NCBI GenBank assembly: GCA_900549895.1
Contig: URQG01000018.1
Coordinates: 1 to 16,562 of the forward strand
Direction: 5' to 3'
DNA: 16,562 nucleotides
From: an uncultured Lachnobacterium sp.
GTDB lineage: Bacteria > Bacillota > Clostridia > Lachnospirales > Lachnospiraceae
Shown here piece by piece: positions 7,326 to 14,592 of the stretch (the first letter of the stretch is position 1; each line of letters starts with the position of its first letter). The translations under genes and the position numbers were made by a program. The notes under the pieces are model-generated. The model did not search any database, was not told where the DNA came from, and worked only from the letters and a program-made list of their open reading frames with translations.

Positions 7326-10300
7326 TTATCGTTTTTCTACTGCAAGAGTTACTTTCTCACCGTTGATACTCCACTCTTTCTCATATCCGGATAAGTTACC
7401 TGCTGTAATCTTGTCTGCGAGAACCTCAGACTTGATTTCCTCGCTGTATTTATCAAAGATTGCACTTACTTTCTCATCCGCATCGTAAGATACTGCGATA
7501 TGATCGGTAACCTCGAATCCGGCTTCCTTGTCCTTACGCATTGTCTGAATCTTACTGATCAGCTCACGTACAAAGCCTTCTTCAATGAGTTCCGGTGTAA
7601 GCTTCGTATCCATAACTACCGTTACATAGTTATCCCCCTCGGTCACAAAGCCCTCTGCCTGAATCATAGTGATAAGTAAATCTTCTTCTAATAATACAAC
7701 CTCATCACTGATACTGTCAAGTTTCAGACATCCGTTGGCCTTGAGTTCTGCCATCGCTTTATTGCCATCCAACTCTGCAAGAGCCGTCTGGATCTGCTTT
7801 AAGTACTTGCCGTACTTCGGTCCGACGGTACGAAGCTGTGGCTTAAACTGATAATCGGTATAGCTGCTTACATCATCGGTAAATGTTACTTTCTTTACAT
7901 TCAGCTCATCTGCAATAATATTGACATAGAAGTCACTGAGTGCCTCCGGTGCTTTCACATACATCTGGCCGATCGGCTGACGGTTCTTGATATTGGCACT
8001 GTTACGGCACGCACGACCCATAACAACAATCTTGAGTACCTCATCCATAGCCTTCTCAAGATCCTTATCGATCATCTTCTCATCAACGGTCGGGAAGTCA
8101 CACAGATGGATACTTTCCGGAGCAGACGGATCGATCGAACATACAAGGTTACGATAGATGTCCTCTGTCATAAACGGAATCATCGGAGCGGCCGCCTTAC
8201 AGATCGTAACCAAAGCGGTATACAATGTCATGTAGGCGTTGATCTTATCCTGCTCCATTCCCTTAGCCCAGAAACGCTCACGTGAACGGCGAACATACCA
8301 GTTACTCATGTCGTCAACGAACTCTTCGAGTGCACGAGCGGCTTCCGGAATACGATAATTGCCTAAATTATCATCAACTGCTGCCACTGCGGAATTCAGC
8401 TTCGACAGAAGCCACTTATCCATAACAGTCAGCTTATCATAATCAAGTGTATACTTTGTTGCATCAAAGTTATCAATGTTTGCATACAGTACGAAGAATG
8501 CGTAGGTGTTCCACAGTGTTCCCATGAACTTACGCTGTCCTTCCTGTACGGCTTTACCGTGGAAACGGTTCGGCAGCCAAGGTGCGCTGTTGATGTAGAA
8601 ATACCAGCGGATCGCATCTGCACCGTACTTTTCCAGTGCATCGAACGGATCGACTGCATTACCCTTGGACTTACTCATCTTCTGTCCGTTCTCATCCTGT
8701 ACATGTCCGAGAACGATAACATTCTGATAAGGGGCCTTATGAAATAACAGTGTAGACTCTGCCATCAGAGAGTAGAACCATCCACGTGTCTGATCGACAG
8801 CCTCTGAGATAAACTGTGCCGGGAACTGCTGCTCGAACAGATCCTTATTCTCAAACGGATAATGATGCTGTGCAAAAGGCATTGCTCCTGAATCGAACCA
8901 GCAGTCGATGACTTCCGGTACACGCTTCATGGTGCCGCCACACTTCTTACAGGTAAATGTAACTTCATCAATATATGGGCGGTGCAGCTCAACCTTGGCA
9001 GCATCCGGATTTCCGGAACGCTCAGCGAGCTCGGCACGGCTTCCGATGGACTCCTGACATCCGCAGTCCTCGCACTCCCAGATATTGAGCGGAGTTCCCC
9101 AGTAACGGTTACGTGAGATACCCCAGTCCTGAATATTTTCAAGCCAGTTTCCGAAACGTCCCTCTCCGATGGACTTCGGAATCCATTTTACAGTCTTATT
9201 GTTGGCAACCAGCTCATCACGAACGGCTGTCATCTTGATAAACCATGACTCTCTTGCATAGTAGATGAGCGGTGTATCACATCTCCAGCAGTGTGGATAC
9301 TCATGTTCAAACTTCGGAGCATCGAATAACTGTCCTCTTGCATCGAGATCCTTTAATACTTCCGGATCTGCCTTTTTAACGAATAATCCGGCAAACGGAG
9401 TTTCCTCGGTCAGCTCGCCTTTTCCGTTTACAAACTGTACGAACGGAAGGTCATAATGACGTCCGACATTCGCATCATCCTCACCGAATGCAGGTGCGAT
9501 ATGAACGATACCGGTACCATCTGTCATCGTAACGTAAGTATCACATGTTACAAAAAATCCCTTTTTATGCTGCTTATCGGCAACAACCTTGGCGCAGTCA
9601 TAAAGCGGCTCATATTCCTTGTACTCAAGATTTTTACCTTTGTAAGTTTCAAGTACTTCGTAAGCTTTCTGTCCCTCCTCCTTTGCGAGTGGAGAAAGTA
9701 CCTTATCGGCAAGTGCCTCGGCCAGATAATAGGTGTATCCGTCTGCTGCTTTAACCTTGATATAAGTATCATCCGGATTCACACAGAGTGCCACATTACT
9801 TGGCAATGTCCAAGGTGTTGTGGTCCATGCGAGGAAGTAAGCATCCTCTCCTGTAACCTTAAAACGAACGATTGCGGAGCGCTCCTTGACCGTCTTGTAT
9901 CCCTGTGCAACTTCCTGTGAAGAAAGCGGGGTTCCGCAACGAGGACAGTAAGGAACGATCTTGAATCCCTTGTACAAAAGCTTCTTATCCCAGATGGTCT
10001 TTAAAGCCCACCACTCAGACTCGATGAAATTATCATCGTATGTTACATATGGGTTATCCATATCAGCCCAGAAACCAACGGTTCCTGAGAAATCTTCCCA
10101 CATTCCTTTGTATTTCCATACGGATTCCTTACATTTCTTGATGAAAGGCTCCATACCATACTCTTCGATCTGCTCCTTACCGTTAAGTCCGAGCATTTTC
10201 TCAACTTCCAGCTCTACCGGAAGACCGTGGGTATCCCAACCGGCCTTACGAGGAACATATTTGCCCTTCATGGTCTGATATCTTGGGATCATATCCTTAA

Positions 10301-10490
10301 TCACACGGGTCAATACGTGTCCGATATGTGGCTTGCCGTTGGCTGTAGGTGGTCCGTCATAGAAAGTATAAGTCTCACCTTCCTTGCGGTTCTCCATGGA
10401 TTTCTTAAAGATGTCATTCTCACGCCAGAACTTTTCAACTTCTTTCTCGCGATCGACAAAGTTCATGTTCGTATCAACTTTGTTGTACAT
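7326..10490 (-). CDS. ileS: Isoleucyl-tRNA synthetase (long, type 2 form)
   Basis: Class I aminoacyl-tRNA synthetase of 1,054 residues that charges tRNA-Ile. Signature HIGH is at 55-58 within GKPHIGHVL, and KMSKS at 604-608. The CP1 editing domain shows TTTPWTLPSN (223-232) and GTGIVHIAPAFGEDD (325-339). Paired cysteines lie near 473-478 and 514-517. The length and the lack of an obvious C-terminal zinc finger point to the IleS2 type, a group known for lower mupirocin sensitivity; phenotype here is inference only. The ATG at 10490 has AGGAGG 5 nt upstream. Expression is controlled by the T-box leader at 10524-10802 and a near-consensus promoter. A hairpin terminator follows the gene. Confidence 0.98.
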   Translation of the reverse strand: MYNKVDTNMNFVDREKEVEKFWRENDIFKKSMENRKEGETYTFYDGPPTANGKPHIGHVLTRVIKDMIPRYQTMKGKYVPRKAGWDTHGLPVELEVEKMLGLNGKEQIEEYGMEPFIKKCKESVWKYKGMWEDFSGTVGFWADMDNPYVTYDDNFIESEWWALKTIWDKKLLYKGFKIVPYCPRCGTPLSSQEVAQGYKTVKERSAIVRFKVTGEDAYFLAWTTTPWTLPSNVALCVNPDDTYIKVKAADGYTYYLAEALADKVLSPLAKEEGQKAYEVLETYKGKNLEYKEYEPLYDCAKVVADKQHKKGFFVTCDTYVTMTDGTGIVHIAPAFGEDDANVGRHYDLPFVQFVNGKGELTEETPFAGLFVKKADPEVLKDLDARGQLFDAPKFEHEYPHCWRCDTPLIYYARESWFIKMTAVRDELVANNKTVKWIPKSIGEGRFGNWLENIQDWGISRNRYWGTPLNIWECEDCGCQESIGSRAELAERSGNPDAAKVELHRPYIDEVTFTCKKCGGTMKRVPEVIDCWFDSGAMPFAQHHYPFENKDLFEQQFPAQFISEAVDQTRGWFYSLMAESTLLFHKAPYQNVIVLGHVQDENGQKMSKSKGNAVDPFDALEKYGADAIRWYFYINSAPWLPNRFHGKAVQEGQRKFMGTLWNTYAFFVLYANIDNFDATKYTLDYDKLTVMDKWLLSKLNSAVAAVDDNLGNYRIPEAARALEEFVDDMSNWYVRRSRERFWAKGMEQDKINAYMTLYTALVTICKAAAPMIPFMTEDIYRNLVCSIDPSAPESIHLCDFPTVDEKMIDKDLEKAMDEVLKIVVMGRACRNSANIKNRQPIGQMYVKAPEALSDFYVNIIADELNVKKVTFTDDVSSYTDYQFKPQLRTVGPKYGKYLKQIQTALAELDGNKAMAELKANGCLKLDSISDEVVLLEEDLLITMIQAEGFVTEGDNYVTVVMDTKLTPELIEEGFVRELISKIQTMRKDKEAGFEVTDHIAVSYDADEKVSAIFDKYSEEIKSEVLADKITAGNLSGYEKEWSINGEKVTLAVEKR

Positions 10491-10523
10491 AATTGCCTCC
10501 TAGAAAATTTATAACAATGAATG

Positions 10524-10558
10524 AAAAAAAGCCCGCATCCAGTAATTAGGACGCGGGC
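10524..10558 (-). terminator. T-box terminator of the ileS leader
   Basis: On the minus strand GCCCGCGTCC pairs with GGATGCGGGC (one G-U pair) around an 8-nt loop and is followed by seven T residues. It sits between the T-box bulge sequence and the ileS ribosome binding site, the standard position for a T-box attenuator. Confidence 0.95.
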
Positions 10559-10802
10559 GCACGTTATACCACCTGATTACCATGTACTTAAATCCTGAGC
10601 TCAGGATTTGCATACTTCGTTTCCGTAACGTGGAAAAAGCGTCGGACTCTACTCATCGGAATATTTCTTTCTATCCCCGGACTTTCGATCCGCAACTCGG
10701 AAGTGATATTCACTGTAAGATTACTTGTGCCGGTTTCCACCCTCGCGGCTCTCTGAAACGTTCGTGTTACAGTTACTGTCTTCGTCATCGTTTTTATCTT
10801 TG
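10524..10802 (-). promoter_or_regulatory. T-box riboswitch (isoleucine) in the ileS leader
   Basis: This leader senses uncharged tRNA-Ile: when it binds, an antiterminator replaces the terminator and ileS is transcribed. Visible parts on the minus strand are the Stem I region with AGAGAGCC and GGTGGAAACCGGCAC near 10725-10755, the specifier region GAATATCACTTC with the Ile codon ATC at 10705-10707, the Stem I distal strand with GAGTAGAGTCCGACG, a palindromic Stem III (AAATCCTG-AGCT-CAGGATTT, 10590-10609), and the T-box sequence AGGTGGTATAACGTG, whose TGGT at 10568-10571 would pair with the tRNA acceptor end. The terminator at 10524-10558 follows. The ATA overlapping the specifier also encodes Ile, so the amino acid call is robust. 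Confidence 0.93.
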
Positions 10803-10808
10803 CTCTTA

Positions 10809-10837
10809 AGTATAGTAAGGTTTATTTTGAATGTCAA
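10809..10837 (-). promoter_or_regulatory. Promoter of the T-box/ileS transcript
   Basis: On the minus strand TTGACA (10832-10837) is the full -35 consensus and TATACT (10809-10814) differs from the -10 consensus at one position; the spacer is exactly 17 nt. The predicted start near 10802 leads straight into the T-box. Confidence 0.88.
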
Positions 10838-10892
10838 GGGGCTATTCGCCTTGATTATGGCTTTTCTGCGGAATCTTTTTTCCCGGAAGCCG

Positions 10893-11660
10893 TCACCCTT
10901 TCGGATCAAGGTGCTTTAGGTTACGCATTTCCTGATTCGCTCTTATAATCATAAGCAGCGCCATGGTAAAAAGTACAAGTTCCACAATTGCACCTGACAC
11001 CGAGTTTAAAAGCCGTCGCAGCTGCTCATGATTGTTTCCAAACCGTGCAAGAGCGGAAGTCTGCAATGTGTACAGAAGCACGAGGGCAGTGGAAAAGCTC
11101 AGTCTTTTGGCGGCAGAGATCATCGGATTATAGATATGCCAATACTTCTTTACATTGTAGATCGCGTTGGCAAAATTGGCAATTGCAAACAAACCGATCA
11201 GATACAGCATAATTCCCGGATAATCGTACCCCTCATTGTCCACGATCATCTGTACGATCATTCCGCCCACAAACATATTCATAAGCAAAACGAGGAATCC
11301 GCAGGCCCGGTAACTCTTAAGATCATACAAACGCTTATGGTCCGGTGTCTCCAGGCTCTTGCTTTTGCGCTCCCTGTTCAAAAGCAGCAATCGCATTGCC
11401 GATAGTGCCATAAAATAAAAGGACACCGTTATCAGCCACTTGGAACCAAACCACATGCCCATCGCAAACTTAAACGTTGCCGCCGCAATGTTCATTGCAA
11501 GCGAAGCAAGAAGCATTGTCTGGGTCTGGAAGATATCATCCGTCAGATACTTTTCCACATATTTATATTTGTACAGTGTTTCCATGATTTTTTCTTTTAT
11601 TGACACTGCATACTCCCTATCTCTAATTACTTCTTCTGCTTCACGTTGCATCTGTCTCAC
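10893..11660 (-). CDS. Hypothetical integral membrane protein, six predicted helices
   Basis: I do not recognise a named family. The 255-residue protein has a charged, probably cytoplasmic N-terminus of about 45 residues. Hydrophobic segments follow at roughly 48-68, 74-94, 119-141, 148-168, 184-203 and 222-239, then a short basic tail ending LKHLDPKG. There are no catalytic signatures, and no signal peptide separate from TM1. The chosen start is GTG at 11660, because AAGG lies about 5 nt upstream just after the stop of the kinase gene. The in-frame ATG at 11651 is an alternative giving 252 residues. The 9-bp gap to the upstream P-loop kinase gene indicates an operon. The ileS promoter begins about 55 bp beyond its stop, and I see no clear terminator between them. 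Confidence 0.78.
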   Translation of the reverse strand: MRQMQREAEEVIRDREYAVSIKEKIMETLYKYKYVEKYLTDDIFQTQTMLLASLAMNIAAATFKFAMGMWFGSKWLITVSFYFMALSAMRLLLLNRERKSKSLETPDHKRLYDLKSYRACGFLVLLMNMFVGGMIVQMIVDNEGYDYPGIMLYLIGLFAIANFANAIYNVKKYWHIYNPMISAAKRLSFSTALVLLYTLQTSALARFGNNHEQLRRLLNSVSGAIVELVLFTMALLMIIRANQEMRNLKHLDPKG

Positions 11661-11669
11661 ATTACCTTG

Positions 11670-12278
11670 TTATTTTTCATCTGCCTGTACATGCGCATCC
11701 TTTACGTCAAAATGCATCTGGCAGCACTCACTTACCCTGCACGCACGGATATAGTTCTCTTCCATCGGAATCCATCGGTCCCGAAACATCTGGGCACGTT
11801 CGATTCCGTTTCGGCTGATAATACGCTCCATCTGTGTTTTTGCATCAATGGATACAAAAATCCGCAGGTCGAAATAGTCTCTCAAACGCGGATGACAGCT
11901 ATAAGCGCCCTCCACGATCAATAGTTTCCCCGGTCGGACCACAATCTCTTCACCCAAAGCCATCCGACTGCAGTCAAATCTTCGATAGACAATTCCCTGA
12001 CCAAGTTTTACGGGTTGAAGCACCTCGGCTTCAACCCGCTCATAATCAACATTGCCTCCCGGTTCAGCAAGCCTCTCCAGTGTTCTTTGATTCGGTTGTA
12101 AGAAAAAATCATCCATGTGAACTGCATCGCACGAAAAATGATCCGCAAGGATGGATGCAAGCGTTGTCTTTCCCGCCGCACATCGTCCGTCGATTGCCAC
12201 CAAAAGAGGCGGATGATCACTATGGCTTTTTTCAATACGGCAGATCATCTTTTCTGCCATCTGTTCTGACTGATTCAT
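11670..12278 (-). CDS. Uridine kinase-like P-loop kinase
   Basis: A 202-residue P-loop NTPase resembling the uridine kinase/phosphoribulokinase family. The Walker A motif GRCAAGKT lies at residues 31-38, and an acidic MDDFF motif at 55-59 matches the phosphate-acceptor region of these kinases. EPGGNVDYERVEAEVL (72-87), YRRFDC and LLIVEGAYS follow as in the family, then an Arg-containing RDRWIPMEENYI lid-like segment near the end. The true substrate is uncertain: these short clostridial proteins are annotated as uridine kinases mostly by similarity, and no pyrimidine gene is nearby. The ATG at 12278 lacks a recognisable Shine-Dalgarno. It follows the DUF4190-type gene by 25 bp and precedes the membrane protein by 9 bp, so the three are probably one transcript. 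Confidence 0.85.
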   Translation of the reverse strand: MNQSEQMAEKMICRIEKSHSDHPPLLVAIDGRCAAGKTTLASILADHFSCDAVHMDDFFLQPNQRTLERLAEPGGNVDYERVEAEVLQPVKLGQGIVYRRFDCSRMALGEEIVVRPGKLLIVEGAYSCHPRLRDYFDLRIFVSIDAKTQMERIISRNGIERAQMFRDRWIPMEENYIRACRVSECCQMHFDVKDAHVQADEK

Positions 12279-12303
12279 ATTTTTTGCTATTTTATATCAT
12301 AAA

Positions 12304-12876
12304 TTAGAATGCATCGTTATTCTGCTCGATATACTCTTCAATATAATCCTGTAACGGTCCCATATCATCTGTGGCAGAAGAACCTGCAACACTGACAAAG
12401 ATCCAGAAAATGGTTGCACCGACAATAGAAATTGCAGCCGTTATAATACCGCCGATCGCAAGTCCCTTTTGTTTGCTTCTTACAATCTGAACAATACCAA
12501 AAATGATGGCAAGAACTGCCAAAATATAGTTAATGCAACAAAATCCCGTAAAAATAGAGATAATTCCGAGTACAAGTGATGCGATACCAAATCCTGTACC
12601 GTCATTCTTTGTTGCCATCCCCGGCTGCTGGTATTGCTGTCCGTACGGTTGCTGATACTGTGTCTGCTGACTGTATCCTGTCTGACTATAGTCATTTGCC
12701 GTATTTGCATTCTGATCATAATTTACCTGGCTATAGTTCTGCTGGGAATAATAGGAATCCGCGCTCTGCTCCGGCTGAACATATTCCTGTGAATGCTCCG
12801 GCTGAACATATCCCTGTGGCTCCCCATTCGCATTTCCCTGCTCGCCACCTGCTCCATTCATAAATTCTTCACTCAT
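12304..12876 (-). CDS. DUF4190-type membrane protein with Gln/Tyr-rich N-terminal tail
   Basis: Small membrane protein of unknown function (190 residues from the chosen start). The first half is a low-complexity, presumably disordered tail rich in Gln, Tyr, Ser and Pro, with two copies of a 9-residue unit (YVQPE-SQE type) and then SYYSQQNYSQ, GYSQQTQYQQ and YGQQYQQPG. The second half matches the two-helix DUF4190 pattern: GFGIASLVLGIISIFTGFCC, an ILAVLAIIFGIVQIVRS segment, then GLAIGGIITAAIS and a further hydrophobic stretch. A short acidic tail follows. I prefer the second ATG (12876), as GGAGG then lies about 9 nt upstream; the first ATG at 12882 is only 3 nt from GGAGG. The promoter is at 12918-12947. 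The tail resembles those of other clostridial proteins with YQQP repeats; its role is unknown. Confidence 0.85.
   Translation of the reverse strand: MSEEFMNGAGGEQGNANGEPQGYVQPEHSQEYVQPEQSADSYYSQQNYSQVNYDQNANTANDYSQTGYSQQTQYQQPYGQQYQQPGMATKNDGTGFGIASLVLGIISIFTGFCCINYILAVLAIIFGIVQIVRSKQKGLAIGGIITAAISIVGATIFWIFVSVAGSSATDDMGPLQDYIEEYIEQNNDAF
12767..12811 (-). repeat. Two 18-bp direct repeats, 27-bp period, inside the DUF4190 gene
   Basis: TGCTCCGGCTGAACATAT occurs at 12767-12784 and again at 12794-12811. The 27-bp period is nine codons and encodes the repeated YVQPE unit, so copy number can change without a frameshift. Confidence 0.85.
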
Positions 12877-12917
12877 TTTCATTCTCCTCCAAAATTGTTG
12901 TTGTGATGATTAGTCAA

Positions 12918-12947
12918 AGTATAGCATTACACCATTGTGAGTGTCAA
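12918..12947 (-). promoter_or_regulatory. Promoter of the DUF4190 - kinase - membrane protein unit
   Basis: On the minus strand TTGACA (12942-12947) and TATACT (12918-12923) are separated by 18 nt, with TGC before the -10 (extended -10 form). The start codon is about 40 nt downstream of the -10. Confidence 0.75.
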
Positions 12948-12976
12948 ATCCGTTCTTTGAATGATTCTTTTCTCCA

Positions 12977-13078
12977 CAAAGCATAACGAACTATGAGAAA
13001 CACGCTCTGCGACCTTCTCCGGTTGTCGCGGCAGTCGCCATGATCTCGTACAGGCAGGGATTTTGCCCCGTTGCTTTG
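12977..13078. repeat. 102-bp GC-richer segment with complementary ends, possible structured RNA or dispersed repeat
   Basis: The segment begins CAAAGCATAACG and ends CGTTGCTTTG, so CAAAGC and AACG of one end pair with the other across a 2-nt bulge. Inside, GCGAC (13009-13013) can pair with GTCGC at 13025-13029 or 13034-13038, and GGCAGGGATTTTGCC can fold locally. Its base composition is visibly richer in GC than the flanks. It lies between the niaR terminator and the promoter at 12918-12947, and I find no convincing coding frame. I have a recollection of similar sequence in other Lachnospiraceae intergenic regions but cannot verify it. Confidence 0.45.
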
Positions 13079-13087
13079 CATAAATAA

Positions 13088-13108
13088 AAGGAGGCCTTAT
13101 GCCTCCTT
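13088..13108 (-). terminator. Terminator of the nadB-nadC-niaR unit, overlapping the niaR stop
   Basis: AAGGAGGC pairs perfectly with GCCTCCTT around a 5-nt loop and, on the minus strand, is followed by TTTATTTA. The first arm encodes the last codons of niaR, and the stop codon TAA lies in the loop (13097-13099). Confidence 0.8.
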
Positions 13109-13657
13109 GTTCCAAAAATCAACCGGTTCATAATCCTGCAGCTTGGCAAGAAACCCTTGCCTTCCAAGCTCTTCCTGTATCATATCCAGGATTTCTTCAC
13201 TGTCTGCCCGGATCGTATGATAATGAAATCCAGATGTAACATTTTTAAGAAGACTCGACTTTCCGGTCGCAATCTCCTGCATATATCTTCGTATATCCAT
13301 GCGGGATTTAATGTTCATTTCTGCACGGAGTACACCATACACCTTATGATAGACAAATACATCCTCAATCATTCCACCCAGATCTACGATAGTGGTAAGC
13401 TCCCGTTCCACATCATCATCCGAATGAAACACCTTAAACACTCGGCTCATAACGGAATCTTTCTGGATTAAATACCCCCGATTCGTTGAAAAAATATTCA
13501 TTCCGTTTGCACGAAGAAGTGCGATATCCTGCACGATCACCTGCCGGCTTACATCAAACTGCTTCGCCAAAGCGACACCGGGAATCGGTTTACTGCCAGT
13601 TGTCAGCATCTTCACGATTTTTTCTCGTCTTTCTTCTCCATTCATAACAGAGAACAC
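13097..13657 (-). CDS. niaR: NiaR-type transcriptional repressor of NAD biosynthesis (HTH + 3H domain)
   Basis: Niacin-responsive repressor of the NiaR/YrxA family, which in Firmicutes turns off nad and niacin uptake genes when nicotinic acid is available. An N-terminal winged-helix (ERREKIVKML ... ALAKQFDVSRQVIVQDIALLR) is followed by the 3H domain. Its metal-binding histidines appear in VFKVFH, in VYHKVYG and in GFHYHTI. Total length is about 186 residues, normal for the family. Start choice: GGAAAG at 13664-13669 is 6 nt from GTG 13657 but directly abuts GTG 13663, so 13657 is preferred; ATG 13645 is also possible and leaves the HTH intact. It lies 13 bp after nadC, so it is the last gene of a nadB-nadC-niaR operon and probably autoregulates it. 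The final codons form part of the terminator. Confidence 0.92.
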   Translation of the reverse strand: MFSVMNGEERREKIVKMLTTGSKPIPGVALAKQFDVSRQVIVQDIALLRANGMNIFSTNRGYLIQKDSVMSRVFKVFHSDDDVERELTTIVDLGGMIEDVFVYHKVYGVLRAEMNIKSRMDIRRYMQEIATGKSSLLKNVTSGFHYHTIRADSEEILDMIQEELGRQGFLAKLQDYEPVDFWNKEA

Positions 13658-13670
13658 TACCACCTTTCCG

Positions 13671-14528
13671 TTAATCCACTGGATGCAGATTCTTTAATGA
13701 AATATCCATGATTGGAGCAGAATGAGTAAGTGCTCCGCTTGATATAAAGTCTACACCAAGATCAACCAGTCTTGCAATATTTTCTTTTGTCACATTTCCG
13801 GATACTTCAATTTCCGCACGTCCATCGATGAAAGCGATTGCTTTCTTTAATGCATCCGTGTCCATATTGTCAAGCATAATAATATCTGCACCTGCTTCTA
13901 CCGCTTCTTCCACCATCTTCTGGTTCTCGACTTCCACTTCGATTTTTCTTACAAAAGGCGCATATTCTTTCGCTGCTGTAATTGCTTCTTTCACACCACC
14001 GGCAGCTCCGATATGATTATCCTTAAGCAATACTCCGTCTGATAAATTGTAGCGGTGATTGTTACCACCACCCGTACGGACTGCATATTTCTCAAAAATT
14101 CGATTATTCGGAGTTGTCTTTCTTGTATCAAGGAGCTTTGTCTTACTTCCGGCAAGCAGCGAAGCAACCTCATGTGTATACGTTGCGATGCCGCTCATTC
14201 TCTGCAAATAATTGAGCGCTGTGCGCTCTCCACACAAAAGCGTACGGATATCTCCGTGTACCTTTGCCATAAGCTGCCCTGCCTTCACCGCTTCGCCATC
14301 CTGCACAAAAAATTGTACTTTTGTTGACTCATCAAGCAATGTAAATACTCTCTCAAACACCTGCAGTCCGCAGATGATTCCATCCTGCTTGCAGATAAGA
14401 TCAACCTCGCCGGCCTGCGGATGCGGCATCACACTGTTTGTAGAGACATCCTCACTTGTTATATCTTCTTTTAATGCTCCGAGAATCAACGGATCAACAT
14501 TTAATTTCATGGTTACCTGGTCGTACAT
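13671..14528 (-). CDS. nadC: Nicotinate-nucleotide diphosphorylase (carboxylating), quinolinate phosphoribosyltransferase
   Basis: Converts quinolinate and PRPP to nicotinate mononucleotide, CO2 and pyrophosphate, the step that joins de novo synthesis to the NAD pathway. The 285-residue protein shows the family motifs in order: LKEDITSEDVSTN (19-31), GERTALNYLQRMSGIAT (100-116), LLDTRKTTP (132-140), AVRTGGGNNHRYNLSDGVLLKDNHI (149-173, substrate-binding Arg, His and Lys residues), IEVEVEN (196-202), MLDNM (218-222) and SSGALTHSAPIMDISL near the end. The start at 14528 (MYDQVTMKLN) is preferred over the upstream in-frame ATGs at 14576 and 14555, since AAGGAG lies 7-8 nt before it. It follows nadB by 64 bp and precedes niaR closely. 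Confidence 0.96.
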   Translation of the reverse strand: MYDQVTMKLNVDPLILGALKEDITSEDVSTNSVMPHPQAGEVDLICKQDGIICGLQVFERVFTLLDESTKVQFFVQDGEAVKAGQLMAKVHGDIRTLLCGERTALNYLQRMSGIATYTHEVASLLAGSKTKLLDTRKTTPNNRIFEKYAVRTGGGNNHRYNLSDGVLLKDNHIGAAGGVKEAITAAKEYAPFVRKIEVEVENQKMVEEAVEAGADIIMLDNMDTDALKKAIAFIDGRAEIEVSGNVTKENIARLVDLGVDFISSGALTHSAPIMDISLKNLHPVD

Positions 14529-14592
14529 ATTCGTTCTCCTTATATCTCCTATCATACCCTGCTGCTCGTTATCCATTCCGAGTCATATTGCG

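Noticed and set aside
10588..10909. Several 60-75 codon frames on both strands in the ileS leader
   Set aside because: They overlap the T-box, its promoter and the tail of the membrane protein gene, and none has a ribosome site or recognisable motif.
12927..13115. Minus-strand open frame of 62 codons across the structured segment
   Set aside because: It starts inside the niaR terminator, runs through the structured segment and the next promoter, and has no ribosome binding site or recognisable protein feature.
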